11,817 bases of DNA from Pseudomonadota bacterium (GCA_020354085.1 CP070641.1:114710-126526); one strand, 5' to 3'. Positions 1 through 8,576 are shown, counted from the stretch's first letter. Program-made: numbers and translations. The notes: a model not told the origin generated them from the sequence alone.

Positions 1-2
1 AA

Positions 3-3000
3 CTTCCCGCCGCTTTGCGTGGGCGCGTGACAGCCGAGGTATGGAGCGAATGGGAGGGCGCCCGGCCAGCGGCCACCAATGGGTCCTTTCAGATCCAAGG
101 TTTGGCGTTGCCGGTGGCGCGGCGAGTGCTGAGCATGCAGGAAGCGACGGGTGAGCTCGATTGGCGCCGCCGCGGTGATGGCTGGCGCCTGAAGCTGACC
201 AACGCGACGCTTGGGTTGCGCGATGCGCCGCGCACGCTCGGTACGTTCCAGATCGTGCATCGGCCGGACGATACGCGCGTCGAAGCGCGGCGGGTGTATC
301 TTGAGGATCTAACCAGCGTCGTGCAGACTCTGACGGCCAAGCGTACCAACGGCGCGGCCGGTGCGGACGGCTTGGGCGCTGAACCGGCCGATGTGTGGTC
401 GCAGCTCGCACCACGCGGCGTGGTTGAGCACTTGAAAGTGAAGATTGATGGCTCGCTGCCGCAGCCGGAGAGATTCTCGGCCAAAGGCGAGGTCCACGCG
501 CTATCGACCGCGGCGGTTGGTCAGATCCCCGGCGTCAAGGGTTTGCACGGAAAGTTTTCCGTCTCAAAGACCGATGGCGAGCTTGAGTTGCAACCGTCGG
601 CAGTGGCGGTGGCAATGCCACGGTTGTTCCGCGATACGATCCAAGTGCATCGGGCAACCGGCAAGCTGTCTTGGCAGCGCACGGAGGACTACTGGCGGGT
701 AGTTGGCGACAAGCTGCGTGTGGTTAGCCCCGACGTTCAGGCATCCGGAACGATGCGTCTGCAGGTACCGCACGCGGCCGATGAGCAAGCGCAATTGTGG
801 CTGCGAGTCGATTACGAAGGCGGCAATGGCGCGCACGCGGCGCGCTACTACCCGATTCGCTACTTGCCGGAAAAGACGCGCGTTTTCCTCGAACAATCAA
901 TCTTGGCCGGCGAGATCACGCGAGGGCACCTGGTGTATGAGGGCAAGGCCCGCGACTTCCCGTTTCGCGACGGCAGCGGCAAGTTCGAGATCGTCGGGCA
1001 CGTGCGCAACGGTGTCTACCAGTACCTGCCGGGGTGGGAGCCGATTCGTAAGGCGAATGTCGATGTGGTCATTCGCCAAGGCGACGTGCGGATCACCGGC
1101 AACGGTCGCATCGGCCGACTCGAACTGCAGCGTGCCGACGTCCAACTGGAGCTGCCGGGTGGTGCCAGTGAGAAGGTCATCGTGCGAGGAACGGTAAAGG
1201 GCACGGTAGGCGATGCCCTGTTTGTGCTGAGTGATGTCAAATGGCAACCCGGCAAGAAGCCCCCGTGGAAGGCGTACCTACCGCAAGGTCTAACCGCGGT
1301 GGGCGATGGGACGCTTGAGCTTTCGGTCGACGTGCCATACGGCGATGCGCCGGCCGCCATCGACGGCAAATATCTCGTTCATCACGCCACGCTAAACTTC
1401 GCCACACCGCGCACGACAATAAAGAATGTCGAAGGACACGTGCGCTTTACCGAGAAAGGTGTGAATAGCGGTACCCTGCGCGGTCAACTGCTGGGCGGCG
1501 ATAGCCTTGCGGTGTTCGCCACCGCCGATGACGGCACCCGCGAGCTGCGTGCCAGCGGCCGCCTGTTTCCAGACAAGCTAACCCCGATCATTGGCGATGA
1601 AATCGGTACGCGACTCGCGGGCGATGCAGTGTGGCATCTGCGTTGGCAAGAGCGCGCGGGCCGCATGCAGCTGCAAGCCGAGATGCCGCTCGATGCGCTT
1701 ACGGCAAACCTGCCGGCACCGCTTGATAGACCGCACGGCTTGGCGCGCACCCCGCTTCAGATCAAAACCGAAGCGAGCACAAGTTCTGAGTTGACGCTAG
1801 GTATTTCTGTCGGCGAAGAGGCCACCGGGCACATCACATTGGCACGCGGGGCGGAGGGGTGGCAGGTGCGGCGCGGACGCGTTGAGTTTGGCGCCGCGCA
1901 CGCCGATCCGCCGAGCGCCGACGAAATGCAAGTCGCAGTGCGCGCGGCGACAGTCGATCTCGATGGCTGGATCGACCTATTGGGTGGTCGAACGATGGCC
2001 GCCAGTATGCCTCCCATATTGGCACGGCTCGGCGTCGATACGCAGGACCTTATTTTGTTTAATCGCAATTTCGGTCGTGCCACAGCAATGCTCTCCGCCG
2101 GTAAGGATGGTTGGGAAGGGGATGTGAAGGGCGATGCGGCGGAAGGGCAGCTGCGCTTTGAGACGCGCCCGCAGCCGAAACTCGAAGTGAATTTCGCGCG
2201 CCTGCACGTGCCTGCAAGGCGCGACGAGACGACTCGGACAGCCCACAAGCCGACCGATCCGCGGCATTTACCGGCGCTCGAGGCGCGTGTCGAGTCGCTG
2301 ACTGTCAAGGGATTTGAGTTGGGCAGATTCGAATTGCGCGGCCGGCCGACACCGGACGGCTGGGAGAGCGAACAATTCCGCGTGGAGCGCGGCGAATTGC
2401 AGGTGACAGGAAGCGGTCGTTGGCTCGGTGGCGGGTATCAGCCGGTCAAGAGCGAAGTAAGCCTGAAATTTGAAACCCAGGATGCGGGCAGGACGCTCAC
2501 GAGCTTCCGCTACCCGGATCAAATGCTCGGCGGGCGGGCGCAGATTGACACGACGTTACATTGGCCGGGGTCGCCCGCCGATATCGAGGCCGCCATCGTC
2601 AGCGGCCATCTCGATGTTACGTCCCGGGACGGGCAGTTCCTGCGGGCGAAAACCGGCGCCGCGCGCCTCTTTGGAATTCTCGACTTGAGTTCGCTGGGGC
2701 GATATCTACAGCTCGATTTCTCGCCGATCTTCGGCAAGGGTTTCGTTTACGACGAAGTCAGCGGCACGGTAACGCTGGAACGTGGTAATGCCTATACGCA
2801 GGACTTGCGGATCAAGGGGCCGGCGGCGACGCTCACTTTCAATGGGCGCATTGGCCTGGCGGCTGAGGACTATGAGCTTTTCCTGGGCATCGCGCCGAAA
2901 TTCTCCGCTGGCGTCACACTCACGACCTTCGCGTTCTTTGGACCGGTCGTGGCGGCGGCGACTGCCGCGATTCAGCAGATGTTCAAGGATCAAATCACGG

Positions 3001-3095
3001 AGGGTACCCGCATCATCTACGTGGTGAAGGGCTCGTGGCAGGAACCGGACGTCACACGCCTGGCGGCGCCGGCATCGGAGCCCGCGAGCCAATAG
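3..3095 (+). CDS. yhdP: YhdP family AsmA-like envelope protein, 5' end missing
   Basis: The frame is open from the first bases of the window and ends with TAG at 3093-3095, leaving about 1,030 residues. E. coli YhdP has about 1,266, so roughly the first 240, including the N-terminal membrane anchor, lie upstream. A TTG at 15 is not a credible start. The sequence is a long run of beta-rich AsmA/DUF3971-type repeats. Its C-terminal part (about residues 860-1015 counted from the TTG) carries the family signature: a GAARLFGILDLSSLGRYLQLDF block, then the RIKGPAATLTFNGRIGL block, and a hydrophobic stretch at about 962-990. In E. coli, YhdP, TamB and YdbH are inner-membrane-anchored, periplasm-spanning proteins that move phospholipids to the outer membrane. 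It heads the visible part of the yhdP-nit-tldD string. The family call is firm; the transport role rests on E. coli work. Confidence 0.93.
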   Translation, partial: LPAALRGRVTAEVWSEWEGARPAATNGSFQIQGLALPVARRVLSMQEATGELDWRRRGDGWRLKLTNATLGLRDAPRTLGTFQIVHRPDDTRVEARRVYLEDLTSVVQTLTAKRTNGAAGADGLGAEPADVWSQLAPRGVVEHLKVKIDGSLPQPERFSAKGEVHALSTAAVGQIPGVKGLHGKFSVSKTDGELELQPSAVAVAMPRLFRDTIQVHRATGKLSWQRTEDYWRVVGDKLRVVSPDVQASGTMRLQVPHAADEQAQLWLRVDYEGGNGAHAARYYPIRYLPEKTRVFLEQSILAGEITRGHLVYEGKARDFPFRDGSGKFEIVGHVRNGVYQYLPGWEPIRKANVDVVIRQGDVRITGNGRIGRLELQRADVQLELPGGASEKVIVRGTVKGTVGDALFVLSDVKWQPGKKPPWKAYLPQGLTAVGDGTLELSVDVPYGDAPAAIDGKYLVHHATLNFATPRTTIKNVEGHVRFTEKGVNSGTLRGQLLGGDSLAVFATADDGTRELRASGRLFPDKLTPIIGDEIGTRLAGDAVWHLRWQERAGRMQLQAEMPLDALTANLPAPLDRPHGLARTPLQIKTEASTSSELTLGISVGEEATGHITLARGAEGWQVRRGRVEFGAAHADPPSADEMQVAVRAATVDLDGWIDLLGGRTMAASMPPILARLGVDTQDLILFNRNFGRATAMLSAGKDGWEGDVKGDAAEGQLRFETRPQPKLEVNFARLHVPARRDETTRTAHKPTDPRHLPALEARVESLTVKGFELGRFELRGRPTPDGWESEQFRVERGELQVTGSGRWLGGGYQPVKSEVSLKFETQDAGRTLTSFRYPDQMLGGRAQIDTTLHWPGSPADIEAAIVSGHLDVTSRDGQFLRAKTGAARLFGILDLSSLGRYLQLDFSPIFGKGFVYDEVSGTVTLERGNAYTQDLRIKGPAATLTFNGRIGLAAEDYELFLGIAPKFSAGVTLTTFAFFGPVVAAATAAIQQMFKDQITEGTRIIYVVKGSWQEPDVTRLAAPASEPASQ

Positions 3096-3139
3096 TCGTG
3101 CAACTGCCGCACGGCTGATGCGAGTGTTATCCTTGCATC

Positions 3140-3472
3140 ATGTTGAGGCTTGTCGCATTGCTGGTTGGCCTGTTGCCAGGGATCGCCTGTGCGGCGATCG
3201 CTACTTTCACGCCCGAGGAATGGTCACGCCTGCAACGCGCGTCCACCGAGAGCAGCAAGATGAAAGACGTGCTCGCGGCGCTCGAGCGCACGCCGGACGG
3301 ACGTGTCGTCGTCCGCCACGCCAGCGGTGATCGCGGCGCACGTTGGGCGGAAGCCTTGCGCGACTGGTTGGTGGCACGAGGTCTGCCGAGCGCACGAATT
3401 GAGCTCAAGCCGGCCGACTTCGAATCCGAGCGCCTGGAGGTCGACGTCGGCGCGGCTGCGCGGGGTCGCTGA
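3140..3472 (+). CDS. Small exported protein of unknown function
   Basis: A 110-residue protein that I do not recognise as a named family. Residues 1-19 look like a signal peptide: Leu-Arg, then a hydrophobic core of leucines, valines and alanines, then Ala-Cys-Ala at 16-18, which fits signal peptidase I. Cys17 follows Gly-Ile-Ala, so a lipoprotein is possible, but the lipobox is poor. The mature part is charged. Its second half (about residues 50-105, from DGRVVVRHASGD through RDWLVARGLPSARIEL) is reminiscent of OmpA-like periplasmic domains, in which a helix ending in LxxxGL/V is followed by a strand; this is weak similarity by eye. It begins 45 bases after yhdP and its TGA overlaps the ATG of the next gene by one base, so it is probably cotranscribed. 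No clear Shine-Dalgarno site precedes the ATG, so the start rests on the signal peptide. Confidence 0.72.
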   Translation: MLRLVALLVGLLPGIACAAIATFTPEEWSRLQRASTESSKMKDVLAALERTPDGRVVVRHASGDRGARWAEALRDWLVARGLPSARIELKPADFESERLEVDVGAAARGR

Positions 3473-4281
3473 TGCGGGTCGCGGCGCTACAAATGGTCTC
3501 GGGCACCGAGGTGGCGGCCAACCTTGAGCGCGCCGCGCAGCTTATCGCCGAGGCAGCGCGTGCCGGCGCCCAGCTTGTGGCGTTGCCGGAAAACTTCGCC
3601 ATCATGCCGCGCGGCGATGCCGACCGTACCGCGGCCACCGAAACACCTGGCCGCGGTCCCGTACAATCATTTCTGGCAGCGCAAGCCAATCAGCATGGGT
3701 TGTGGCTGGTGGGCGGCACGGTGCCTTTGTGGAACGCGGACGGAACCAAGGCGCGTTCGGCCTGTCTGTTGTTCGATCCGGCCGGCGCTTTGGCCGCGCG
3801 TTATGACAAGATGCATTTGTTCGACGTCAAGTTGCCAGGCGGCGAAGCCTACGAAGAGTCGCGCAACTTCGAGGCGGGCACCGATGTGGTCGTGGCCGAC
3901 ACGTCGCTTGGACCGATCGGGCTCGCGATCTGCTATGACCTCCGTTTTCCGGAGCTCTTTCGGCGCATGAGCGAGCGCGGCGCGCGTTTGTTCATCGTGC
4001 CGTCGGCGTTCACCGCGCAAACCGGTCGCGCGCATTGGGAGATCCTGGTGCGTGCCCGCGCGGTTGAAAACACCGCCTTTGTTATCGCGCCGGATCAAGG
4101 TGGGCAACACGACAACGGACGCGCGACCCATGGCGACACGATGGTCGTCGACAGCTGGGGCGAGGTGCAAGCGCGCCGGGCGCAGGGGGCAGGCGTGGTG
4201 CTCGCGGATTTCGACGCCGCGCACCTCGACAATGTGCGCGCGGCCTTACCCAGTCTTACCCACCGGAAACTTTCTGCATGA
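3472..4281 (+). CDS. Carbon-nitrogen hydrolase (nitrilase superfamily, Nit type amidase)
   Basis: A 269-residue, full-length member of the nitrilase superfamily, cytoplasmic by the absence of any signal. The catalytic Glu-Lys-Cys triad is visible: Glu40 in LVALPENFA, Lys113 in RYDKMHLFD and the nucleophile Cys154 in LAICYDLRFPELFR. The KMHLFD motif and the C-terminal R-x-x-LP-x-x-x-HRK motif (255-266) are typical of the Nit1/Nit2 branch. Bacterial and eukaryotic members of that branch include deaminated-glutathione amidase, which repairs a transaminase by-product. That substrate is a plausible inference and cannot be proved from sequence. The gene commonly lies between yhdP and tldD in beta- and gammaproteobacteria, as here. 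Its ATG overlaps the previous stop by one base and its TGA overlaps the tldD ATG by four bases, implying coupled translation. Confidence 0.93.
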   Translation: MRVAALQMVSGTEVAANLERAAQLIAEAARAGAQLVALPENFAIMPRGDADRTAATETPGRGPVQSFLAAQANQHGLWLVGGTVPLWNADGTKARSACLLFDPAGALAARYDKMHLFDVKLPGGEAYEESRNFEAGTDVVVADTSLGPIGLAICYDLRFPELFRRMSERGARLFIVPSAFTAQTGRAHWEILVRARAVENTAFVIAPDQGGQHDNGRATHGDTMVVDSWGEVQARRAQGAGVVLADFDAAHLDNVRAALPSLTHRKLSA

Positions 4282-5738
4282 GTGATTTACTGCAACAAAC
4301 ACGCGGGCTGTTGCTGCAGCCCGCCGGTATCGGCGAGCGCGAGATCGAGCAGATTTTCGGGCAATTGCTGGTGACGCATGTCGACTACGCCGATCTCTAT
4401 TTCCAGTACAGCCGCCACGAGTCATGGTCCTTGGAGGAAGGGCGCGTGAAATCCGGCAGCCACAGCATCGAGCAGGGCGTGGGGGTGCGCGCCTGTGCCG
4501 GTGAAAAGACCGGCTTCGCCTACTCGGACGAGATCGTCCTGCCCGCCCTGTCGCAAGCGGCGGCCGCGGCTCGCGCCATTGCCCAGGGCGGCGAAACGCA
4601 TGACCGTGTGCGCGTGCCAGGTGGCACCACCACGCCAGGCGTACAGCAACCAGCGTTCTATGCACCCACCGATCCGCTCGCGTCGCTTGACGACGCCGCC
4701 AAGGTGCGGCTGCTCGAACGCGTGGAGCGGGCCGCGCGCGCCGCCGACCCGCGTGTGAAGCAGGTGATGGCGAGTCTCGCCGCCGTCCACGAAGCGGTGC
4801 TCATTGCGCGCGCCGACGGTCTCCTGGTCGGGGACATACGCCCGCTGGTGCGCTTGAATGTGCACGTTATCGTCGAGGCCAATGGTCGGCGCGAATCAGC
4901 CGCCGCCGGGGGAGGCGGCCGCCACGATTATCAGTACTTTCTTGCGGACGGACGCGGCGAGGATTATGCGCGCGAAGCGGTGCGCCAGGCACTCGTGAAT
5001 CTCGAGGCAGACGAAGCGCCCGCCGGCAGCATGACGGTTGTGTTGGGCCCAGGTTGGCCCGGCATACTTCTGCATGAGGCCATCGGTCATGGACTCGAGG
5101 GTGACTTCAATCGCAAGGGCACGTCGGCCTTTTCCGGGCGCATCGGCGAGCGCGTCGCCGCCGCAGGCATTACCGTGGTCGATGATGGCACCTTGCCTAA
5201 TCGCCGCGGTTCTCTCAGCGTCGATGACGAAGGTACCCACACCCAATGCACCGTGCTGATCGAGGACGGGATACTGCGCGGCTACATGCAAGACAATCTG
5301 AATGCGCGCTTGATGGGCGTGCCGAGCACCGGTAACGGTCGGCGCGAATCCTACGCCCATATGCCGTATCCCCGCATGACCAACACCTACATGTTGGCGG
5401 GCAAGCACGATCCGGCAGAGATAATCGGTTCGGTCAAGCGTGGTTTGTACGCGGTGAATTTCGGTGGCGGGCAAGTCGACATTACGTCCGGCAAGTTCGT
5501 GTTTTCGGCCTCGGAGGCGTATTTGATAGAAAATGGCAAAGTGACGCGCCCGGTGAAGGGCGCAACGTTAATCGGCAATGGCCCCGACGTGCTGACCCGC
5601 GTATCGATGGTCGGCAATGATCTTAAATTTGACCCGGGCGTCGGTACCTGTGGCAAGGAAGGGCAAAGCGTGCCGGTGGGGGTCGGTCAGCCGACACTGC
5701 GTATCGAGGAGCTCACTGTCGGCGGTACACAAGGATGA
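4278..5738 (+). CDS. tldD: Metalloprotease TldD, catalytic subunit
   Basis: A 486-residue protein, close to the 481 of E. coli TldD. It has the zinc-protease motif HEAIGH at residues 266-271 (HExxxH) and a C-terminal Cys458 in GTCGKEGQ, the expected third metal ligand of the family. Downstream are other TldD blocks, including the GGGQVDITSGKFVFS segment (396-410) and the GPDVL segment (435-439). TldD forms a heterodimer with TldE/PmbA that threads unfolded peptides to the zinc site. In E. coli it matures microcin B17 and degrades the antitoxin CcdA. In most hosts the natural substrate is unknown, and no microcin-like precursor is seen here. The ATG overlaps the nitrilase stop (ATGA), with only a weak GGAA upstream. 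The pmbA start overlaps its own stop in the same way, which would favour equal production of the two subunits. Confidence 0.97.
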   Translation: MSDLLQQTRGLLLQPAGIGEREIEQIFGQLLVTHVDYADLYFQYSRHESWSLEEGRVKSGSHSIEQGVGVRACAGEKTGFAYSDEIVLPALSQAAAAARAIAQGGETHDRVRVPGGTTTPGVQQPAFYAPTDPLASLDDAAKVRLLERVERAARAADPRVKQVMASLAAVHEAVLIARADGLLVGDIRPLVRLNVHVIVEANGRRESAAAGGGGRHDYQYFLADGRGEDYAREAVRQALVNLEADEAPAGSMTVVLGPGWPGILLHEAIGHGLEGDFNRKGTSAFSGRIGERVAAAGITVVDDGTLPNRRGSLSVDDEGTHTQCTVLIEDGILRGYMQDNLNARLMGVPSTGNGRRESYAHMPYPRMTNTYMLAGKHDPAEIIGSVKRGLYAVNFGGGQVDITSGKFVFSASEAYLIENGKVTRPVKGATLIGNGPDVLTRVSMVGNDLKFDPGVGTCGKEGQSVPVGVGQPTLRIEELTVGGTQG

Positions 5739-7117
5739 GCTCGCCTGCTTCGGTGTCCAAGCCGTCCCTGACGATCGCTGAAACGCGCGCGCGTTTTGAG
5801 ACCGTTGCCGCGGACGTTTTGGCCGAGGCCAAACGCCTCGGCGCGAGCCAGGCGGAAGTCAACGTCAACATCTCCCAGGGCCTATCGGTCACGGTCCGCT
5901 TGGGCGAGGTCGAAACGCTCGAGCACACGCGCGACAAGGGTCTTGGCGTGACCGTGTATTTCGGCCAACGCAGCGGGGCAGCGAGCACAACCGATTTCAG
6001 CTCCGCTGCCGTGCGCGACACCGTGCGCGCGGCCTGTAGCATCGCGAAATACACAGCCGAAGACGACTGCGCCGGTTTGGCCGACGCCGATCGTTTGGCC
6101 CACGACCCACCCGATCTTGGCCTCTACCATCCGTGGGGGCTATCGGCGGAAGCGGCGATTACGATGGCCCGAGAGTGCGAGGCGGCAGCCATGAGTTTCG
6201 ATGGCGGGGAAAGTTCAAGCGGGCGCATCACCAATTCAGAAGGCGGCAGTGTCACGACGCACGAAGGCTATGATCTCTACGCCAATTCGCACGGCTTCAT
6301 CGGCGCTGTACCGGTTACCCGCCACAGTCTGTCGACCAGCGTGATCGCCCAGGCGGGCAGCGGCATGCAGCGTGACTACTGGTACGACGTGGCACGTGAC
6401 GCGAGGATGCTCGACAGCGCCCGCGCCATTGGCGAACAAGCGGCGCGCCGCACCTTGCGGCGCCTCGGCGCCCGCAAGCTGAGCACACGCCATTGCCCGG
6501 TGGTGTTCGAGGCGCCCGTGGCCTCGAGCTTGATCTCGCATTTCGTGGGGGCGGTGCGTGGTACCAATTTGTACCGCGAAGCTTCTTTCTTACTGGGCGC
6601 GCTGGGCCAGCAAGTATTCGCCCCGCAGGTGCGCATACACGAGGAGCCACATCTCATCGGCGCCTTGGGCAGCGCCGCCTTCGATTCCGAAGGTGTGGCG
6701 ACGAGCGCACGCGAGCTGGTGCACGACGGCGTCCTGCAGGGTTACGTGCTCGATTCGTATTCCGCGCGCAAGCTTAAGCTCGCCACCACCGGCAACGCCG
6801 GTGGTGTGCACAATCTCGTCGTTGACCCTGGTCCCGATGACCTGGTGGGATTGCTGCGCACAATGAGCACTGGATTGCTCGTGACAGAGCTCATCGGTTT
6901 TGGTGTCAATCTGGTGACCGGCGACTACTCGCGCGGCGCGGCCGGTTTTTGGGTGGAAGGCGGCCAGATTCAATATCCGGTCGAGGAGATCACCATTGCT
7001 GGAAATCTTCGCGACATGTTTCGCGGCGTGACGCAGATAGGCACGGACATTGATACGCGCGGCAACATCCGCTGTGGGTCGATCTTGCTGGAGCGTATGA
7101 CGGTAGCCGGCAGCTAA
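5735..7117 (+). CDS. pmbA: Metalloprotease subunit PmbA/TldE
   Basis: A 460-residue protein (E. coli PmbA has 450), the non-catalytic partner of TldD. It shares the two-domain TldD/TldE layout: an N-terminal part with the DKGLGVTVYFGQRSGAAST segment (68-85) and a C-terminal barrel-like part. It lacks HExxxH, as expected: the equivalent region around 256-275 reads CPVVFEAPVASSLISHFVGA. Family blocks are clear in the C-terminal half: TTGNAGGVHNLVV (351-363), LLVTELIGFGVNLVTGDYSRGAAGFWVEGG (381-410) and IAGNLRDMF (421-429). The start overlaps the tldD stop by four bases. The AAGG just before it is too close to act as a normal ribosome binding site, so reinitiation after tldD is likely. In many gammaproteobacteria pmbA lies apart from tldD, next to yjgA; no yjgA is found here. 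Confidence 0.96.
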   Translation: MSSPASVSKPSLTIAETRARFETVAADVLAEAKRLGASQAEVNVNISQGLSVTVRLGEVETLEHTRDKGLGVTVYFGQRSGAASTTDFSSAAVRDTVRAACSIAKYTAEDDCAGLADADRLAHDPPDLGLYHPWGLSAEAAITMARECEAAAMSFDGGESSSGRITNSEGGSVTTHEGYDLYANSHGFIGAVPVTRHSLSTSVIAQAGSGMQRDYWYDVARDARMLDSARAIGEQAARRTLRRLGARKLSTRHCPVVFEAPVASSLISHFVGAVRGTNLYREASFLLGALGQQVFAPQVRIHEEPHLIGALGSAAFDSEGVATSARELVHDGVLQGYVLDSYSARKLKLATTGNAGGVHNLVVDPGPDDLVGLLRTMSTGLLVTELIGFGVNLVTGDYSRGAAGFWVEGGQIQYPVEEITIAGNLRDMFRGVTQIGTDIDTRGNIRCGSILLERMTVAGS

Positions 7118-7118
7118 C

Positions 7119-7209
7119 GTTGCCAGTTTCAAGTTTCATACGCAACGTATAAAGTCTCGCCGCCCGTTGCGTTGCTCGCACCAGCAACTCGAAACCTGAG
7201 ACTAGAAAC
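7119..7209. repeat. Nested imperfect palindrome between pmbA and mgtE
   Basis: The outer arms are 7119-7137 and 7191-7209. The reverse complement of the left arm matches the right arm at 15 of 19 positions, with GAAAC/GTTTC units repeated in each. Inside are CGCAACG (7141-7147) against CGTTGCG (7165-7171), a perfect 7-base pair of arms, and GTTGCT (7171-7176) against AGCAAC (7183-7188), a 6-base stem with a 6-base loop. A further short palindrome, ATACG-CAA-CGTAT, lies at 7138-7150. The region carries no gene. It could be a REP/MITE-like intergenic repeat, a folding element that ends or tunes readthrough from pmbA, or part of the mgtE control region. It does not look like a standard intrinsic terminator because no T-run follows a GC stem. 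Confidence 0.6.
7138..7153 (+). promoter_or_regulatory. Possible -10 element and small palindrome upstream of mgtE
   Basis: TATAAA at 7148-7153 matches the sigma-70 -10 consensus at five of six bases. It overlaps the palindrome ATACG-CAA-CGTAT (7138-7150), an arrangement that would suit an operator. No good -35 lies 16-18 bases upstream; the nearest -35-like word, TTGCCA at 7120-7125, is 22 bases away, which is too far. It is a weak candidate only. Confidence 0.25.
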
Positions 7210-7220
7210 TTAGTTACGCC

Positions 7221-8576
7221 ATGCCGCGCGCGCGCCGCAGTAAGAAACCAGATCACCTAAACCTCATCTTGGCCGCGTTAGAGGCCCAGGATGAGGCGCG
7301 CGTACGCGCCGTTCTCGCGCCCTTGCATCCGGCTGATATCGCGCGCGTCCTCGAGGGACTGTCTCCGGAAAACCGTCCGACGGTGTGGCACCACGTGACC
7401 GTCGAACAGGTGGGCGAGGTATTACTCGAGCTGCCAGAGGCAGTGCGCGCCGACCTGGTTCCGCTGCTCGACGACGATACGGTGGTGGCGGCAGTACGCG
7501 CACTCGACGTGGACGAGATCGCCGATCTGTTGCCGGAATTCTCCGATCAGATCATCGCCGAGGTCTTGTTCGCGCTCGACAAGCAGGACCGGCAGCGGCT
7601 TGATGCGGTGCTGTCCTATCCGGAGGACACCGCCGGCGGCCTTATGAACATTGATGCCGTCACAGTGCGTGAGAACATCACGATCGACGTGGTACTGCGT
7701 TACCTTCGGCGGCGCGGCGAGCTGCCGGAGAACACGGATAACCTGTTTGTCGTCGATCGCAACGACCGTCTGGTCGGTACGCTGCATGTGACGAAGTTGC
7801 TTACGGCCAGCGCCAGTACGCGCGTGGCGCAGGTGATGGAACGTGAAGTAGTGAAGTTCCTCGCGCTCGCACCGGATCGCGATGTCGCGCGCGCCTTCGA
7901 GGGTTACGACTTGGTCTCGGCGCCCGTGGTCGACGCGGCCAACCGACTGCTTGGGCGCATCACGATCGACGACGTGGTCGACGTTATTCGCGCCCAGGCC
8001 GATCGCCAGGTCTTGGCGCCCGCCGGTCTGTCCGAAGACGAGGACATTTTTGCCCCGGTGACACGCACCACGCGCAAGCGAGCACTCTGGCTCGGCATCA
8101 ACTTGGTGACAGCGTTCGTGGCAGCGGCGGTGGTTGGCCTGTTCGAGGAATCAATCGAAAAGGTCGCGGTGCTCGCGGTGATGCTTCCGATCGTGGCCGG
8201 AATGGGCGGAAACGCCGGGACCCAGACCCTGACAGTCGTGGTGCGCGGACTGGCAGTTGGCGTGATCACCGAGGCGAACGCCCGGCGTGTGCTCGTGAAG
8301 GAACTGTTGGTCGGGGCCTTAAACGGATTGCTGTGGGCGGTGACCGTGGCAGCAGTGATTCTGATTTGGTACCAGCACTACTTGGTTGCGCTCGCACTGG
8401 CCTTGTCGATGGTTATTAACTTGATCTTCGCGGCGTTCTCCGGCGTGCTCATTCCGGTGGCCGTGCGGCGGCTGGGCGTTGACCCAGCAGTTGCCAGCGG
8501 CGTGATTCTTACGACCATTACCGATGTCGTGGGTTTTTTCGCCTTCTTGGGGCTCGCCACCTGGTTTCTGCTGTAA
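7221..8576 (+). CDS. mgtE: Magnesium transporter/channel MgtE
   Basis: A 451-residue protein of normal MgtE length. Residues 1-135 form the helical, acidic cytoplasmic N domain, with a run of LLxxLPxxxxADLxxLLD-type repeats. Residues about 136-200 and 203-262 are the two CBS domains, entered by the family motif YPEDTAGGLM (133-142). Five membrane helices follow at about 287-307, 316-340, 363-385, 388-413 and 425-450. The pore motifs are MGGNAGTQ (328-335) and TTITDVVGFF (431-440); Asp435 corresponds to the ion-selectivity aspartate of Thermus MgtE. The protein passes Mg2+ through the inner membrane, and Mg2+ bound between the N and CBS domains closes it. The first ATG fits the family N terminus, but no Shine-Dalgarno site precedes it. 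No M-box-like leader is evident. A terminator follows the gene. Confidence 0.97.
   Translation: MPRARRSKKPDHLNLILAALEAQDEARVRAVLAPLHPADIARVLEGLSPENRPTVWHHVTVEQVGEVLLELPEAVRADLVPLLDDDTVVAAVRALDVDEIADLLPEFSDQIIAEVLFALDKQDRQRLDAVLSYPEDTAGGLMNIDAVTVRENITIDVVLRYLRRRGELPENTDNLFVVDRNDRLVGTLHVTKLLTASASTRVAQVMEREVVKFLALAPDRDVARAFEGYDLVSAPVVDAANRLLGRITIDDVVDVIRAQADRQVLAPAGLSEDEDIFAPVTRTTRKRALWLGINLVTAFVAAAVVGLFEESIEKVAVLAVMLPIVAGMGGNAGTQTLTVVVRGLAVGVITEANARRVLVKELLVGALNGLLWAVTVAAVILIWYQHYLVALALALSMVINLIFAAFSGVLIPVAVRRLGVDPAVASGVILTTITDVVGFFAFLGLATWFLL

Noticed and set aside
3097..3113. Small inverted repeat CGTGC / GCACG after yhdP
   Set aside because: Five-base stem with a seven-base loop and no T-run; the genes on both sides appear to be in one operon, so it is not called a terminator.
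4278..7117. TldD/PmbA as part of a peptide (microcin-like) maturation cluster
   Set aside because: No small precursor gene, cyclodehydratase or export gene is in the window; the neighbours are the usual housekeeping set.
7118..7220. Magnesium riboswitch (M-box) ahead of mgtE
   Set aside because: The gap is 103 bases and lacks anything resembling the conserved M-box core; the visible structure is a repeat-like palindrome.
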